In this document: positions 7,288-14,429 of the stretch, piece after piece
Position numbering within the stretch: position 1 is the first letter of the stretch
Layout: each line of letters opens with the position of its first letter
Assembly: GCA_017480285.1 (NCBI GenBank)
Contig: JAFVAX010000060.1
Span: 1-37,583, forward strand
Length of the DNA stretch: 37,583 bases
Direction: 5' to 3'
From: Paludibacteraceae bacterium
GTDB lineage: Bacteria > Bacteroidota > Bacteroidia > Bacteroidales > Paludibacteraceae
Position numbers and translations under genes: made by a program
The notes under the pieces: generated by a model
The model's input: only the letters and a program-made list of their open reading frames with translations
Database searches by the model: none
What the model was told of the DNA's origin: nothing

Positions 7288-9332
7288 AAATTTGAACGAT
7301 TGTCAACCACATTGTCAGTACCTATAACTTGGTTAAGCAGTTGGTAAGGAGTCTGATATGACAATCTTTGTTTCAATGTATTGATTTCGTTTTCTTCGTT
7401 GAGAGTGCCGTCAGTAGTTTTTTTCTCGCCACCTTTCAGAACGAATACGCCCGTGTTGCCCCCAATAGGTTTCGACAACTCACCTGCAGTTAGACGAAGA
7501 GCCTCACCGATGACTGCGGGTTCAGAACCGGCACTACCAAAGCGATATGCACTTGCTGTTACATTCTCAGCAGTTTGAACTTCAGCATTAACTTTTCCGG
7601 CTGCGTCTTCAAGCGAGGTCAAATTGGCAAGATTGCTCTTTATCAACTCGGCTTTCTTCTCACGCACAAGTTCCATACGGATTTCTGAACTTACTTGCTC
7701 CAATGAACGATACTCACCGTCATTAACCTCTGTGATAAGAGCAATGACATATTGGTTGCCACACTCATAAACATCACTTACAGAGCCTTGTTTGTGGTCA
7801 AAAGCCCAACGAACCATTTGTCGTGATGAAGGAAGAGATGCTACTTTCTGTGAGTTCTTCTGAATGCCGTAAGCAGGTTGCAATGTAAGTCCTTGTTCTT
7901 CGGCTGCCTGACGGAACTTCTCGTCAGTATTGTTTTGTACAGCAAACTGTTTTGCTTGGTTAAAGATGTTGGCATAGGTCTTGCTTGAAGGAGAAACTTC
8001 TCGACTCAGTATAGCCAATTTGATTTTTGGTGTTGGTGCGCTTATGTCAATAAGTTGCAACACTTGCAGGCCTGCACCGTATGGGAAATCAAGAATGTCG
8101 TTTTTCTTTGCAGAGAAAGCTTTTTCTGCAATCTCCTTCGGAAGATCTTTAGCTTTGAGCCAACCAAGTTCGTTAGCATCGCCGTATCTGCCTGCTTTCC
8201 ATTCGTTTTTGAGTGAGTCAAGTTCGGCAGGATTGCTCAGTACCAGATAACGAAGTTGTACGGAATCGGGTTTTTGATAGTTGTTCTCCATAACACGAGC
8301 CATGCTGTAGGTGTTGTCAACGAACATAATGTCAGAAACATCTCCTGCTTTACGACCATTTGCAAAAGCAAACTCTTGCAGATACTCCGGTACATCTTCT
8401 TTTGCGAGGTCTGCACCTGTGTAGTTCTCATCAGAGTTGGAGTTTACGAGAGCTGCAACATCGTCGGTTGTCTTAAACTCTTCGCTCAGGTTATTAATCC
8501 AAGTTTCAACATCTTTGAAGTCTTGTTCTGAAGGAACGATGTCGAAAGCAACGTATGCCAACTGACGGTTTGGTGTTTGCTTGTATTGTTTTTTGTTTTT
8601 CTGATAGCGTGCGCTTATCTCACTTTCTTTAACGGAAACGAGCGAGTCGGCAATTGCATAATATGGTTGCATAACATACTCTACATCAACTGAGTTTTGG
8701 CGAGCATTGAAAGCGTCTTGTGCTTCAAGTTTGTTTGCTCCTACAAGTTCGCCAAGAAGACCTGTATATTTCTCTTGCAGATAGGTAAGGCGAACGGCGT
8801 TCTCCCAATACATCCAGTATGATTTAGCCTGACGCAGTTGTCCGTTGTCAGCACTCTCATCGGCTTGTTCGAGTGATGATAGGAAGTTCAAGAGTGCGAG
8901 GCGGTTGAATTGTCCTGACTGGTCGAAAAAGGCACGGCGAGTACGAATAAGTTGGTGAGGGTTTTCGCCGATACATTGCTCCGACAACTCATCGTCGGTA
9001 ACAACCATACCAACCTCACCTGCGGCTGCAGTGAGAGCGATGTTCTCAACCATCATTTGCCATACTTGGTTGTTGAGGTTCGACTGCATTTCCTCGTCCA
9101 TATCCGAACGACCGGACTCTATTTTATACACTTCTGTGAGTTGTTCGCGAGCCGCTTCGAAGTCGCGGATATTGATTTTCTCGCCGTTAACTTTTCCTAC
9201 CACTTCTCTTGAGCGGTTCATAAGTGTACTGCCGGAGCTGAATAAGTCTCCTAAAATAAAAGCAAGCATGGCCAAACCAACGATAATCAATAGTGCGACG
9301 CCATGGTTGCGGATTTTTTGTAAAGATGCCAT
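7281..9332 (-). CDS. ppiD: PpiD/SurA-like periplasmic folding protein (peptidyl-prolyl isomerase family)
   Basis: This 683-aa protein has a single N-terminal membrane anchor (GVALLIIVGLAMLAFILGDL, residues 11-30), then a SurA_N-type helical region: VVGKVNGEKINIRDFEAAREQ, VENIALTAAAGEVGMVVTDDELSEQCI and FFDQSGQFNRLALLNFL are typical of PpiD. Parvulin-like segments follow at about 240-440 (QLRYLVLSN, NELGWLKAKDLPKEIAEKAFSAKKNDILDFPYGAGLQVLQLID) and a divergent third one follows that. The layout matches Bacteroidota PpiD homologues, which hold unfolded secreted proteins as they leave the Sec channel. Isomerase activity is not certain because PPIC active-site residues are poorly conserved in this group. 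The gene has its own promoter and ends before a terminator at 7121-7156. Confidence 0.88.
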   Translation of the reverse strand: MASLQKIRNHGVALLIIVGLAMLAFILGDLFSSGSTLMNRSREVVGKVNGEKINIRDFEAAREQLTEVYKIESGRSDMDEEMQSNLNNQVWQMMVENIALTAAAGEVGMVVTDDELSEQCIGENPHQLIRTRRAFFDQSGQFNRLALLNFLSSLEQADESADNGQLRQAKSYWMYWENAVRLTYLQEKYTGLLGELVGANKLEAQDAFNARQNSVDVEYVMQPYYAIADSLVSVKESEISARYQKNKKQYKQTPNRQLAYVAFDIVPSEQDFKDVETWINNLSEEFKTTDDVAALVNSNSDENYTGADLAKEDVPEYLQEFAFANGRKAGDVSDIMFVDNTYSMARVMENNYQKPDSVQLRYLVLSNPAELDSLKNEWKAGRYGDANELGWLKAKDLPKEIAEKAFSAKKNDILDFPYGAGLQVLQLIDISAPTPKIKLAILSREVSPSSKTYANIFNQAKQFAVQNNTDEKFRQAAEEQGLTLQPAYGIQKNSQKVASLPSSRQMVRWAFDHKQGSVSDVYECGNQYVIALITEVNDGEYRSLEQVSSEIRMELVREKKAELIKSNLANLTSLEDAAGKVNAEVQTAENVTASAYRFGSAGSEPAVIGEALRLTAGELSKPIGGNTGVFVLKGGEKKTTDGTLNEENEINTLKQRLSYQTPYQLLNQVIGTDNVVDNRSNFY

Positions 9333-9382
9333 AATTTTATGTAAGATATTTAATTTTCTTCAAAAATTTTATTTTCAGCCTA

Positions 9383-9414
9383 CAAAGATACATATTTTTT
9401 GGCAAAGTAGCAAA
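9383..9414 (-). promoter_or_regulatory. Promoter of ppiD-like gene
   Basis: On the minus strand TTTG (9414-9411), a 20-bp spacer and TATCTTTG (9390-9383) match the Bacteroidota consensus, about 50 bp from the start codon. It is divergent from the promoter at 9449-9480. Confidence 0.75.
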
Positions 9415-9448
9415 TAAATTAAAAAAAAATGAAATAAAAGTATATTTT

Positions 9449-9480
9449 TTTGGATAAAATAAGAATTTTTTATACTTTTG
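9449..9480 (+). promoter_or_regulatory. Promoter of the T9SS-type secreted protein gene at 9519
   Basis: TTTG (9449-9452), a 20-bp spacer and TACTTTTG (9473-9480) match the Bacteroidota consensus. The predicted leader is about 30 nt. Confidence 0.75.
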
Positions 9481-9518
9481 CACGGATATAAGGTATAAAC
9501 AATTAAATTTTACTGCTT

Positions 9519-11408
9519 ATGAAGAATTTATTTGCTTCTTTCTGCGTATTGTTTTTAATGTCAATGACATTGCAAGCGCAAGATAATCTGCTCTCGAATG
9601 GTGGTTTTGAAAAATCTTCAACCTCTTTTCTTGGTACTACTTTTGACGGTTGGGACAAGATTCCTGCACAAACAGCAACCGTTGAGACTGCTGACAAAGT
9701 GGAAGGTGTGCAGTCAATGCGAGTTACAAAAGCTACTGCTACTTCTCGTGAGTTTAACCAGTCGGTGGATGTGAGTGGTTTTGACGAGGGTACGGAGTTC
9801 TCAATTTCCGGCTTTGCCAAATTGGTTAAAAGTGTTGGTGAAGAAGATGTGCTGTTTTACGCATATTTTACCCGTCTGCACCAAGAAGGTCAAGCAAGCG
9901 ATACTATCTCCGAGTTTGTCAGCTTGCCACTTGATGAATGGAAAGCATTGGAACATAAAATAGCAAGACCTCAAAACGCTTCCAGACTATATGTGGGTGT
10001 GAAGTTGGCAGTAGGTGTGTCGGCTTTGTTTGACAACTTTGCCGTTTATGCTTCTGCAAGTGATGCACCTGAGTTGAAAGTCGTGCCTTCAAGTTTTGAG
10101 GAGGTGAGTGCTGAAATAAATACCGAAGTTACAGTTGGTGTGTTCACACTTATTCAGAAGAACCTTACTGGTATGACCGATTTGGAAATAACGGGTCAGG
10201 ATGCACAGATGTTCAAACTGTCGGCTGTAGGTATTCCGGGAAAAACCGAATCAACCGACATAACTGTAACTTATAAACCTACGGCTATAGGTCATCATGA
10301 GGCTTTTATACATATAACCAACCGAGACAATGCAGCTGTTAATCCGGACCTTATTAAAATCTCCGGCGTATGCCACGATAGTCAGACGGAAGTTGTGTTT
10401 ACTGTTTCACCTGAACCTGAGTTGCCGGAATTCAGTTGTGTTGTAGGTGAGACAAGAACAGCAACTATACTTGTACATTCTGAAAATCTTGTTGACTATC
10501 CGATGGCTTCGATTGAAGTGGTAAGCGAAGAAAGCGGATTTTACATAAGTCAGGGTATGTTGAGCAAAAACGCTGATGTTAAACTTACGGTTACTTTCAG
10601 TCCGCTCAAGGTAGGTTCGTATGAGTCAAGACTTACAATCAGTTGCAAGGATGCAAATAAGAGTTTTGTATATACATTGAAAGGTACTGCCACTCCAAAG
10701 CAAGAGGACAATATCGACTGGCAGACAAAACCCGATTTTAGCAATATCGGCAACCCGCTTGCTTATCTGTATGAGCCGTTTGATAATGTTGAACGAAACA
10801 AAACTCTTGTTCTTGACGGTTGGCAGAACATAGCTTCTGTAGATGCCCGTCCTTGGTGGGGATTTATCAATGATGAACAAGAACACTGTGCAAAAGCCCT
10901 TGCTTATCAGTATGCTACTCCGACTACAGGTGAATGGACATTAAGACTGATAACTCCGGCATTAGACTATGTTAATGCAACAAGCAAAGTATTCTCTTTC
11001 CGCGTTATGGCTGAGTTCATCCCTGACGGAATAGACAACCCTGCCAAATTAGAACTCTACTATTTAGACGCAAGCCAAGAGCCTGTCTTTGAGCAGAAAA
11101 TAGAACTTGACTTGCCTTCAACCAACGATGAGAATGGGGTATGGATCCCATTTGAGATACATTTGGAAAATCAACCTATCGCTGATGCCTTCTTTATGGA
11201 GTTCCGCTTTACAGGTCTTAACGGAAATGAAGGAACAACGGCTTACTATATCGACGATGTAACTTGGGGCGCTCCTGCAACCGATATTGAAAAGGTAAAC
11301 AACGATTTGGATGTTAATCAACCTATGTATAATGTTTTAGGACAGCCTGTTAGCAAGGAATATCGTGGTATCGTTGTTCAAAATGGCAAAAAATATATTT
11401 TGAGATAA
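9519..11408 (+). CDS. Secreted multi-domain protein with T9SS-like C-terminal sorting tail
   Basis: This is a 629-aa protein with a signal peptide (MKNLFASFCVLFLMSMTLQAQ). Reading the domains: a carbohydrate-binding-like jelly roll at about 25-180 (NLLSNGGFE start, LFDNFAVY end); two Ig-like, BACON/ASPM-like modules at about 185-290 and 295-390 (ITVTYKPTAIGHHEAFIHI and LTVTFSPLKVGSYESRLTI are the parallel strands); and a choice-of-anchor/cleaved-adhesin-like jelly roll at about 415-590 (LYEPFDN start, YYIDDVTWG end). The last 30 residues (PMYNVLGQPVSKEYRGIVV, then a Gly-Lys-Lys turn ending in ILR) fit a type A T9SS sorting domain and match the tail of the protein at 23803. It is probably exported through SprA and anchored at the cell surface, with adhesion or glycan binding as likely roles. 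No catalytic motif is seen. The next gene starts 22 bp later. Confidence 0.8.
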   Translation: MKNLFASFCVLFLMSMTLQAQDNLLSNGGFEKSSTSFLGTTFDGWDKIPAQTATVETADKVEGVQSMRVTKATATSREFNQSVDVSGFDEGTEFSISGFAKLVKSVGEEDVLFYAYFTRLHQEGQASDTISEFVSLPLDEWKALEHKIARPQNASRLYVGVKLAVGVSALFDNFAVYASASDAPELKVVPSSFEEVSAEINTEVTVGVFTLIQKNLTGMTDLEITGQDAQMFKLSAVGIPGKTESTDITVTYKPTAIGHHEAFIHITNRDNAAVNPDLIKISGVCHDSQTEVVFTVSPEPELPEFSCVVGETRTATILVHSENLVDYPMASIEVVSEESGFYISQGMLSKNADVKLTVTFSPLKVGSYESRLTISCKDANKSFVYTLKGTATPKQEDNIDWQTKPDFSNIGNPLAYLYEPFDNVERNKTLVLDGWQNIASVDARPWWGFINDEQEHCAKALAYQYATPTTGEWTLRLITPALDYVNATSKVFSFRVMAEFIPDGIDNPAKLELYYLDASQEPVFEQKIELDLPSTNDENGVWIPFEIHLENQPIADAFFMEFRFTGLNGNEGTTAYYIDDVTWGAPATDIEKVNNDLDVNQPMYNVLGQPVSKEYRGIVVQNGKKYILR

Positions 11409-11430
11409 TTGATAAGTGTAATTATAAGGT

Positions 11431-12537
11431 ATGAAAAAATTTGTTTTATGTTTTGTTGCCTTTATGATGGCAACATTGGTTAGTGCCGAACAGATACAGA
11501 CACTGACAGTAAAGGTTAAGAATGCTACAAAAGTTGCTTTCACATGGTTCTCGACAAACCCTAACACAACGCAGTTCAAGGTTGAAATCTTGAATAGTGA
11601 GAATGTCCTTGTTGCTTCGCTGACTTGCGACAAAGACTATTGGAACTATTGGTTTGCTTTTTATGATGACTATACTCCTGTAGAGAATGAGCATTATGCA
11701 AGCACTCAATATATACTTAGACATTCGCTAGTAACCAAAGGCGAGGCTTGGAATAGTAGCACTGTCTCATTAGGCGGTTATGAATATGGGCTGGTTGAGG
11801 GTACTTATTATATTGTAGTTACCGGTCTTGGCTCTAACAATAGTGTAACCGAAGAGGCTGCTACCTTGGAGGTAGTAATAAAGCAAATCCAAGAGCAGGA
11901 AGACGAAGATGGCAATATAATGCTTAATGTAATAGGTATGGAAGCGGCATATATCACACAGAGCGACTTCTCTGATATAGACCATCCTTGGTGGCTGTTG
12001 TTGTTCTATACCGGTCAGGACGAGACTTCCGATGGCTATCCTATCGTTTGGATAACAATAGACTCAGGTCGTGAAGATGCCATCTCTGGCGAGTATTCGC
12101 TCCAAAAAGGCAATGTGTATATCAATATCAATGGCGACAATAACTGCTTCGTTGACCGGACAGGTAATTATGCCGACTATCTGTTCGCAAAAGATGTTGA
12201 CTTGAAACTTAATTTCTCAGGCTTCTATCAGCCTTATGTACAATCTGACGGATACTATTTAGGAACTTATACAGGGTCGTTCAAAATCGAAACAGAGAGT
12301 GGAAAAACCTATGTCGCCAACTTCAACAACCAATTATGCAGCTCTTTCACTTATGCAACTATCAACAATGCGAACAAGGATAAGGACTTCATCTTGATGT
12401 TAGGCGAGGATACTCACACAGGTTTAGAGAACATCTCTAATTCACCGTCAAAACCGGTTAAGGTGTTGGAGAACGGCAATGTGTATATCTTGCGTCAAGG
12501 CAAACGCTTCACTATTACAGGAAATGAAGTAAGATAA
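11431..12537 (+). CDS. Secreted protein of unknown function
   Basis: This 368-aa protein starts MKKFVLCFVAFMMATLVSAE, a clear signal peptide. Residues 20-150 look like an Ig-like beta domain rich in aromatic residues. Residues 155-320 are another beta-rich domain in which an insert with NVYININGDNNCF and YLGTYTGSF repeats the strand pattern of lipocalin-like or calycin domains; I do not recognise the family. The C-terminus (KPVKVLENGNVYILRQGKRF) resembles the short tail found on many secreted Bacteroidales proteins, though it lacks the YxVLG turn of the clear T9SS tails nearby. It sits 22 bp behind the previous gene and is probably in the same transcript. A strong terminator follows. Confidence 0.75.
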   Translation: MKKFVLCFVAFMMATLVSAEQIQTLTVKVKNATKVAFTWFSTNPNTTQFKVEILNSENVLVASLTCDKDYWNYWFAFYDDYTPVENEHYASTQYILRHSLVTKGEAWNSSTVSLGGYEYGLVEGTYYIVVTGLGSNNSVTEEAATLEVVIKQIQEQEDEDGNIMLNVIGMEAAYITQSDFSDIDHPWWLLLFYTGQDETSDGYPIVWITIDSGREDAISGEYSLQKGNVYININGDNNCFVDRTGNYADYLFAKDVDLKLNFSGFYQPYVQSDGYYLGTYTGSFKIETESGKTYVANFNNQLCSSFTYATINNANKDKDFILMLGEDTHTGLENISNSPSKPVKVLENGNVYILRQGKRFTITGNEVR

Positions 12538-12555
12538 GTAGAGATATGTTATTAT

Positions 12556-12600
12556 AAAAAACAATTCCAAGCAAAATGAATATGCTTGGAATTGTTTTTT
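12556..12600. terminator. Bidirectional terminator shared by convergent genes
   Basis: The two 17-bp arms (12556-12572 and 12584-12600) are perfectly complementary with an 11-nt loop, with T6 on either strand. It serves the secreted-protein gene from the left and the degP-like gene from the right; its end overlaps the degP-like stop codon by two bases. Confidence 0.9.
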
Positions 12601-13741
12601 ATTCTACTTTTGTCAGTTCAACTTCAATGGTGGCGGCTTTACCGTTTCTTAACAGACTTATCTCTACTTTGTCGCCCGGATGGTGTCTGCCTATTTGTTC
12701 TTGAAGGTCAGTAACAGTGCGTATCGTTCTGCCGTCGATATGTGTTATGATGTCGCCACGGTTGATACCGTATCTGTCAGCAGCACCACCTTTCACAACA
12801 CCTGCTATGAATACTCCTTGTAGCGTAGACAGATTGCGCTCTTTTTGCAATTCGGGCGTTATCTCCATTATCTGCACGCCCAACACTGCTCTTTGTACCA
12901 TGCCGAACTGTTTGATATCGCCTACAACCTTTTCAACAATGCTTACGGGTACGGCAAACGAATAGCCTGCGTATGAGCCTGTTTGTGAAGCAATAGCAGT
13001 GTTTATGCCTACAAGTTCGCCTCGTGTGTTCACTAATGCTCCGCCTGAGTTGCCCGGATTGACAGCAGCATCGGTCTGTATGAACGACTCAATCTTCATT
13101 GACGATTGCAAGATGTTGATGTTTCTTGCTTTCGCGCTTACTATTCCGGCAGTAACGGTTGAAGTGAGGTTGAACGGATTACCAACAGCAAGTACCCATT
13201 CGCCTACTTTCAGGTTATCGGAATTGCCAAAAGGAATAGTTGGCAGACTGTCGGCGTTAATCTTCAAAAGTGCAATGTCAGTATTGGGGTCGGTACCTAC
13301 AAGTGTCGCTTCAAACTCGCGTTTGTCGTTGAGCACAACTTGAATTATTTGCGCTTTTTCAATGACATGGTTGTTTGTAACTATATATCCGTCTTTCGAA
13401 ATTATGACCCCAGAGCCGGATGCCATTTGTGCCGGTTGCTGATATGTTTTCGGAATACCAAAGAAGAACTCCATAAACGGGTCGGCATATACTTGTCGTT
13501 GAATCGTGGTTTTGACATGGACAACTGCATGCACTGAACTTTCTGCCGCCTCGGTAAAGTCGGTTTGTGCGCTGTAATGTGTAATGACATTTTTGGCAGT
13601 GTCTGCTGGGGTGTGTATCGGCTGTGGCGTAACTTGGTCTGCCGCAAAAAGTTGGGGGTGTTTAAGCAGATAGCCGGTTGTTACGGCACTTGCTGCTACA
13701 ATAAGAAACAGTGTTAGAAGAAAATTAAAAAACTTTTTCAT
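12599..13741 (-). CDS. degP: DegP/HtrA-type periplasmic serine protease with one PDZ domain
   Basis: This 380-aa protein has an N-terminal signal or anchor helix (FFNFLLTLFLIVAASAVTTG). The trypsin-like domain carries the catalytic triad: His125 in VTNNHVIEKA, Asp155 in DPNTDIALLK and Ser232 in NPGNSGGALV. One PDZ domain covers about 285-378 (VFIAGVVKGGAADRYGINRGDIITHIDG). DegP and DegQ of E. coli have two PDZ domains; a single one gives a DegS-like layout, as in many shorter Bacteroidota HtrA proteins of about 380-500 aa. It degrades or refolds misfolded envelope proteins. The stop codon overlaps the shared terminator. No consensus promoter was found in the 120 bp upstream; a heat or envelope-stress sigma factor could act here, but that is not visible. 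Confidence 0.92.
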   Translation of the reverse strand: MKKFFNFLLTLFLIVAASAVTTGYLLKHPQLFAADQVTPQPIHTPADTAKNVITHYSAQTDFTEAAESSVHAVVHVKTTIQRQVYADPFMEFFFGIPKTYQQPAQMASGSGVIISKDGYIVTNNHVIEKAQIIQVVLNDKREFEATLVGTDPNTDIALLKINADSLPTIPFGNSDNLKVGEWVLAVGNPFNLTSTVTAGIVSAKARNINILQSSMKIESFIQTDAAVNPGNSGGALVNTRGELVGINTAIASQTGSYAGYSFAVPVSIVEKVVGDIKQFGMVQRAVLGVQIMEITPELQKERNLSTLQGVFIAGVVKGGAADRYGINRGDIITHIDGRTIRTVTDLQEQIGRHHPGDKVEISLLRNGKAATIEVELTKVE

Positions 13742-13783
13742 TGTATTTTGATTTTTATGTTAACTATGTTAGTTGATGTTTAG

Positions 13784-13803
13784 ATTCTAACCTGCGTTAG
13801 AAT
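13784..13803. repeat. Short inverted repeat of the ATTCTRAC family
   Basis: ATTCTAAC-CTGC-GTTAGAAT has perfect 8-bp arms and is followed by GAG, like the copies at 880-929. The A-T pair at the sixth arm position replaces the G-C pair of the copy at 910-929, so both arms changed together. Confidence 0.75.
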
Positions 13804-13852
13804 GAGAATTATTTTTATTTTAAGTTGCAAAGTTTGTGCCAAATAAAATATA

Positions 13853-13884
13853 TTTGGAAAATTGCGATTTTTTTTGTATTTTTG
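13853..13884 (+). promoter_or_regulatory. Promoter reading toward tRNA-Arg
   Basis: TTTG (13853-13856), a 20-bp spacer and TATTTTTG (13877-13884) match the consensus. The -33 element lies inside the right arm of a palindrome, CCAAATA-5 nt-TATTTGG (13839-13857), that could be an operator. The predicted transcript starts near 13891, leaving an unusually long leader of about 115 nt before the tRNA. Confidence 0.7.
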
Positions 13885-14006
13885 CAACGCTTTTATGAAG
13901 AAATGCCTACAAAATTCAATTCATTGAATTTTGCAGAGGAAGAATTTTTTTGAGCAGTTTATTTTTTGCATACAAAAATTCTGTCTGCGAAAAAACTTTT
14001 GACGAT
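13885..14006 (+). other. Structured leader between promoter and tRNA-Arg
   Basis: The stretch holds two hairpins. The first (13910-13933) has 10-bp perfect arms CAAAATTCAA and TTGAATTTTG. The second (13933-13988) pairs GCAGA with TCTGC and AGAATTTTT with AAAAATTCT. A ten-codon frame (13895-13927, MKKCLQNSIH) begins a few bases after the predicted start of transcription and ends inside the first hairpin. It could be a processed 5' leader, a small RNA or a regulatory leader. Structures are read by eye and the RNA is not proven. Confidence 0.4.
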
Positions 14007-14080
14007 GGTCTGGTAGCTCAGCTGGATAGAGCAACAGCCTTCTAAGCTGTGGGTCTCGGGTTCGAATCCCGACCGGATCA
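14007..14080 (+). tRNA. tRNA-Arg (anticodon TCT)
   Basis: This is a 74-nt cloverleaf. The acceptor GGTCTGG pairs with CCGGATC using two G-T wobbles, with discriminator A at 14080. The D arm is GCTC...GAGC, the anticodon loop CTTCTAA has TCT at its centre (reads AGA), and the T arm is TCGGG-TTCGAAT-CCCGA. CCA is not encoded (CAT follows), so it must be added afterwards. Confidence 0.95.
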
Positions 14081-14335
14081 CATAGGACATAAAAACACGA
14101 TGTAAGTTAGATTGCACGATGTAACTTATTGTAAATCACGATGTAAGGAAAGTTAAGAAACGATGTTTTCTTGACTTTTCCTATGTTTATATCAGTAGGG
14201 AAAGTCATTTTTTTATTACTCGGTTAATAGGTCAAGTCCGATTTATCCCCAATTAGACCCCTATTAGTATCCAATTAGTTAATCTAAAAACCGTGCAATT
14301 TCCGTGCAACAAAAACATGGTTAAATTTACTTTTC
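14081..14335. other. Non-coding region with direct repeats, candidate attachment or regulatory region
   Basis: No coding frame is convincing here. The repeats are: CACGATGTAA at 14096, 14115 and 14137, with a related AACGATGT at 14159; CCAATTAG, CCTATTAG and CCAATTAG at 14249, 14260 and 14271 (11-bp spacing); and CCGTGCAA at 14291 and 14302 (11-bp spacing). Repeats one helical turn apart are typical of protein-binding arrays. The region lies directly 3' of a tRNA gene, a common integration point, and directly 5' of the nadB promoter. It could be the arm of an old attachment site or an operator of nadB. No integrase gene is visible in the window. Confidence 0.5.
14147..14214 (+). terminator. 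Alternative hairpins downstream of tRNA-Arg, one terminator-like
   Basis: Hairpin A (14147-14181) has about 14 pairs with one bulge and a 6-nt loop. Hairpin B pairs GACTTTTCC (14173-14181) with GGGAAAGTC (14198-14206) and is followed by ATTTTTTT, as in an intrinsic terminator. Both use 14173-14181, so they exclude each other, like an antiterminator and terminator pair. Confidence 0.45.
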
Positions 14336-14367
14336 TTTGAATTTTTTGTTTTTTTTTTGTATCTTTG
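14336..14367 (+). promoter_or_regulatory. Promoter of nadB
   Basis: TTTG (14336-14339), a 20-bp spacer and TATCTTTG (14360-14367) match the consensus. The leader is about 55 nt. The CCGTGCAA pair ends 26 bp upstream of the -33 element. Confidence 0.75.
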
Positions 14368-14429
14368 TATGCTTTTTGTAAACAAGTTTAAGAATTTTAT
14401 TATTAGCATAAAAGATATAATAATATAAA

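Noticed and set aside
14081..14335. CRISPR array or plasmid origin from the repeated CACGATGTAA and CCWATTAG
   Set aside because: The repeats are only 8-10 bp with too short spacing for CRISPR, and there is no replication gene or cas gene nearby.
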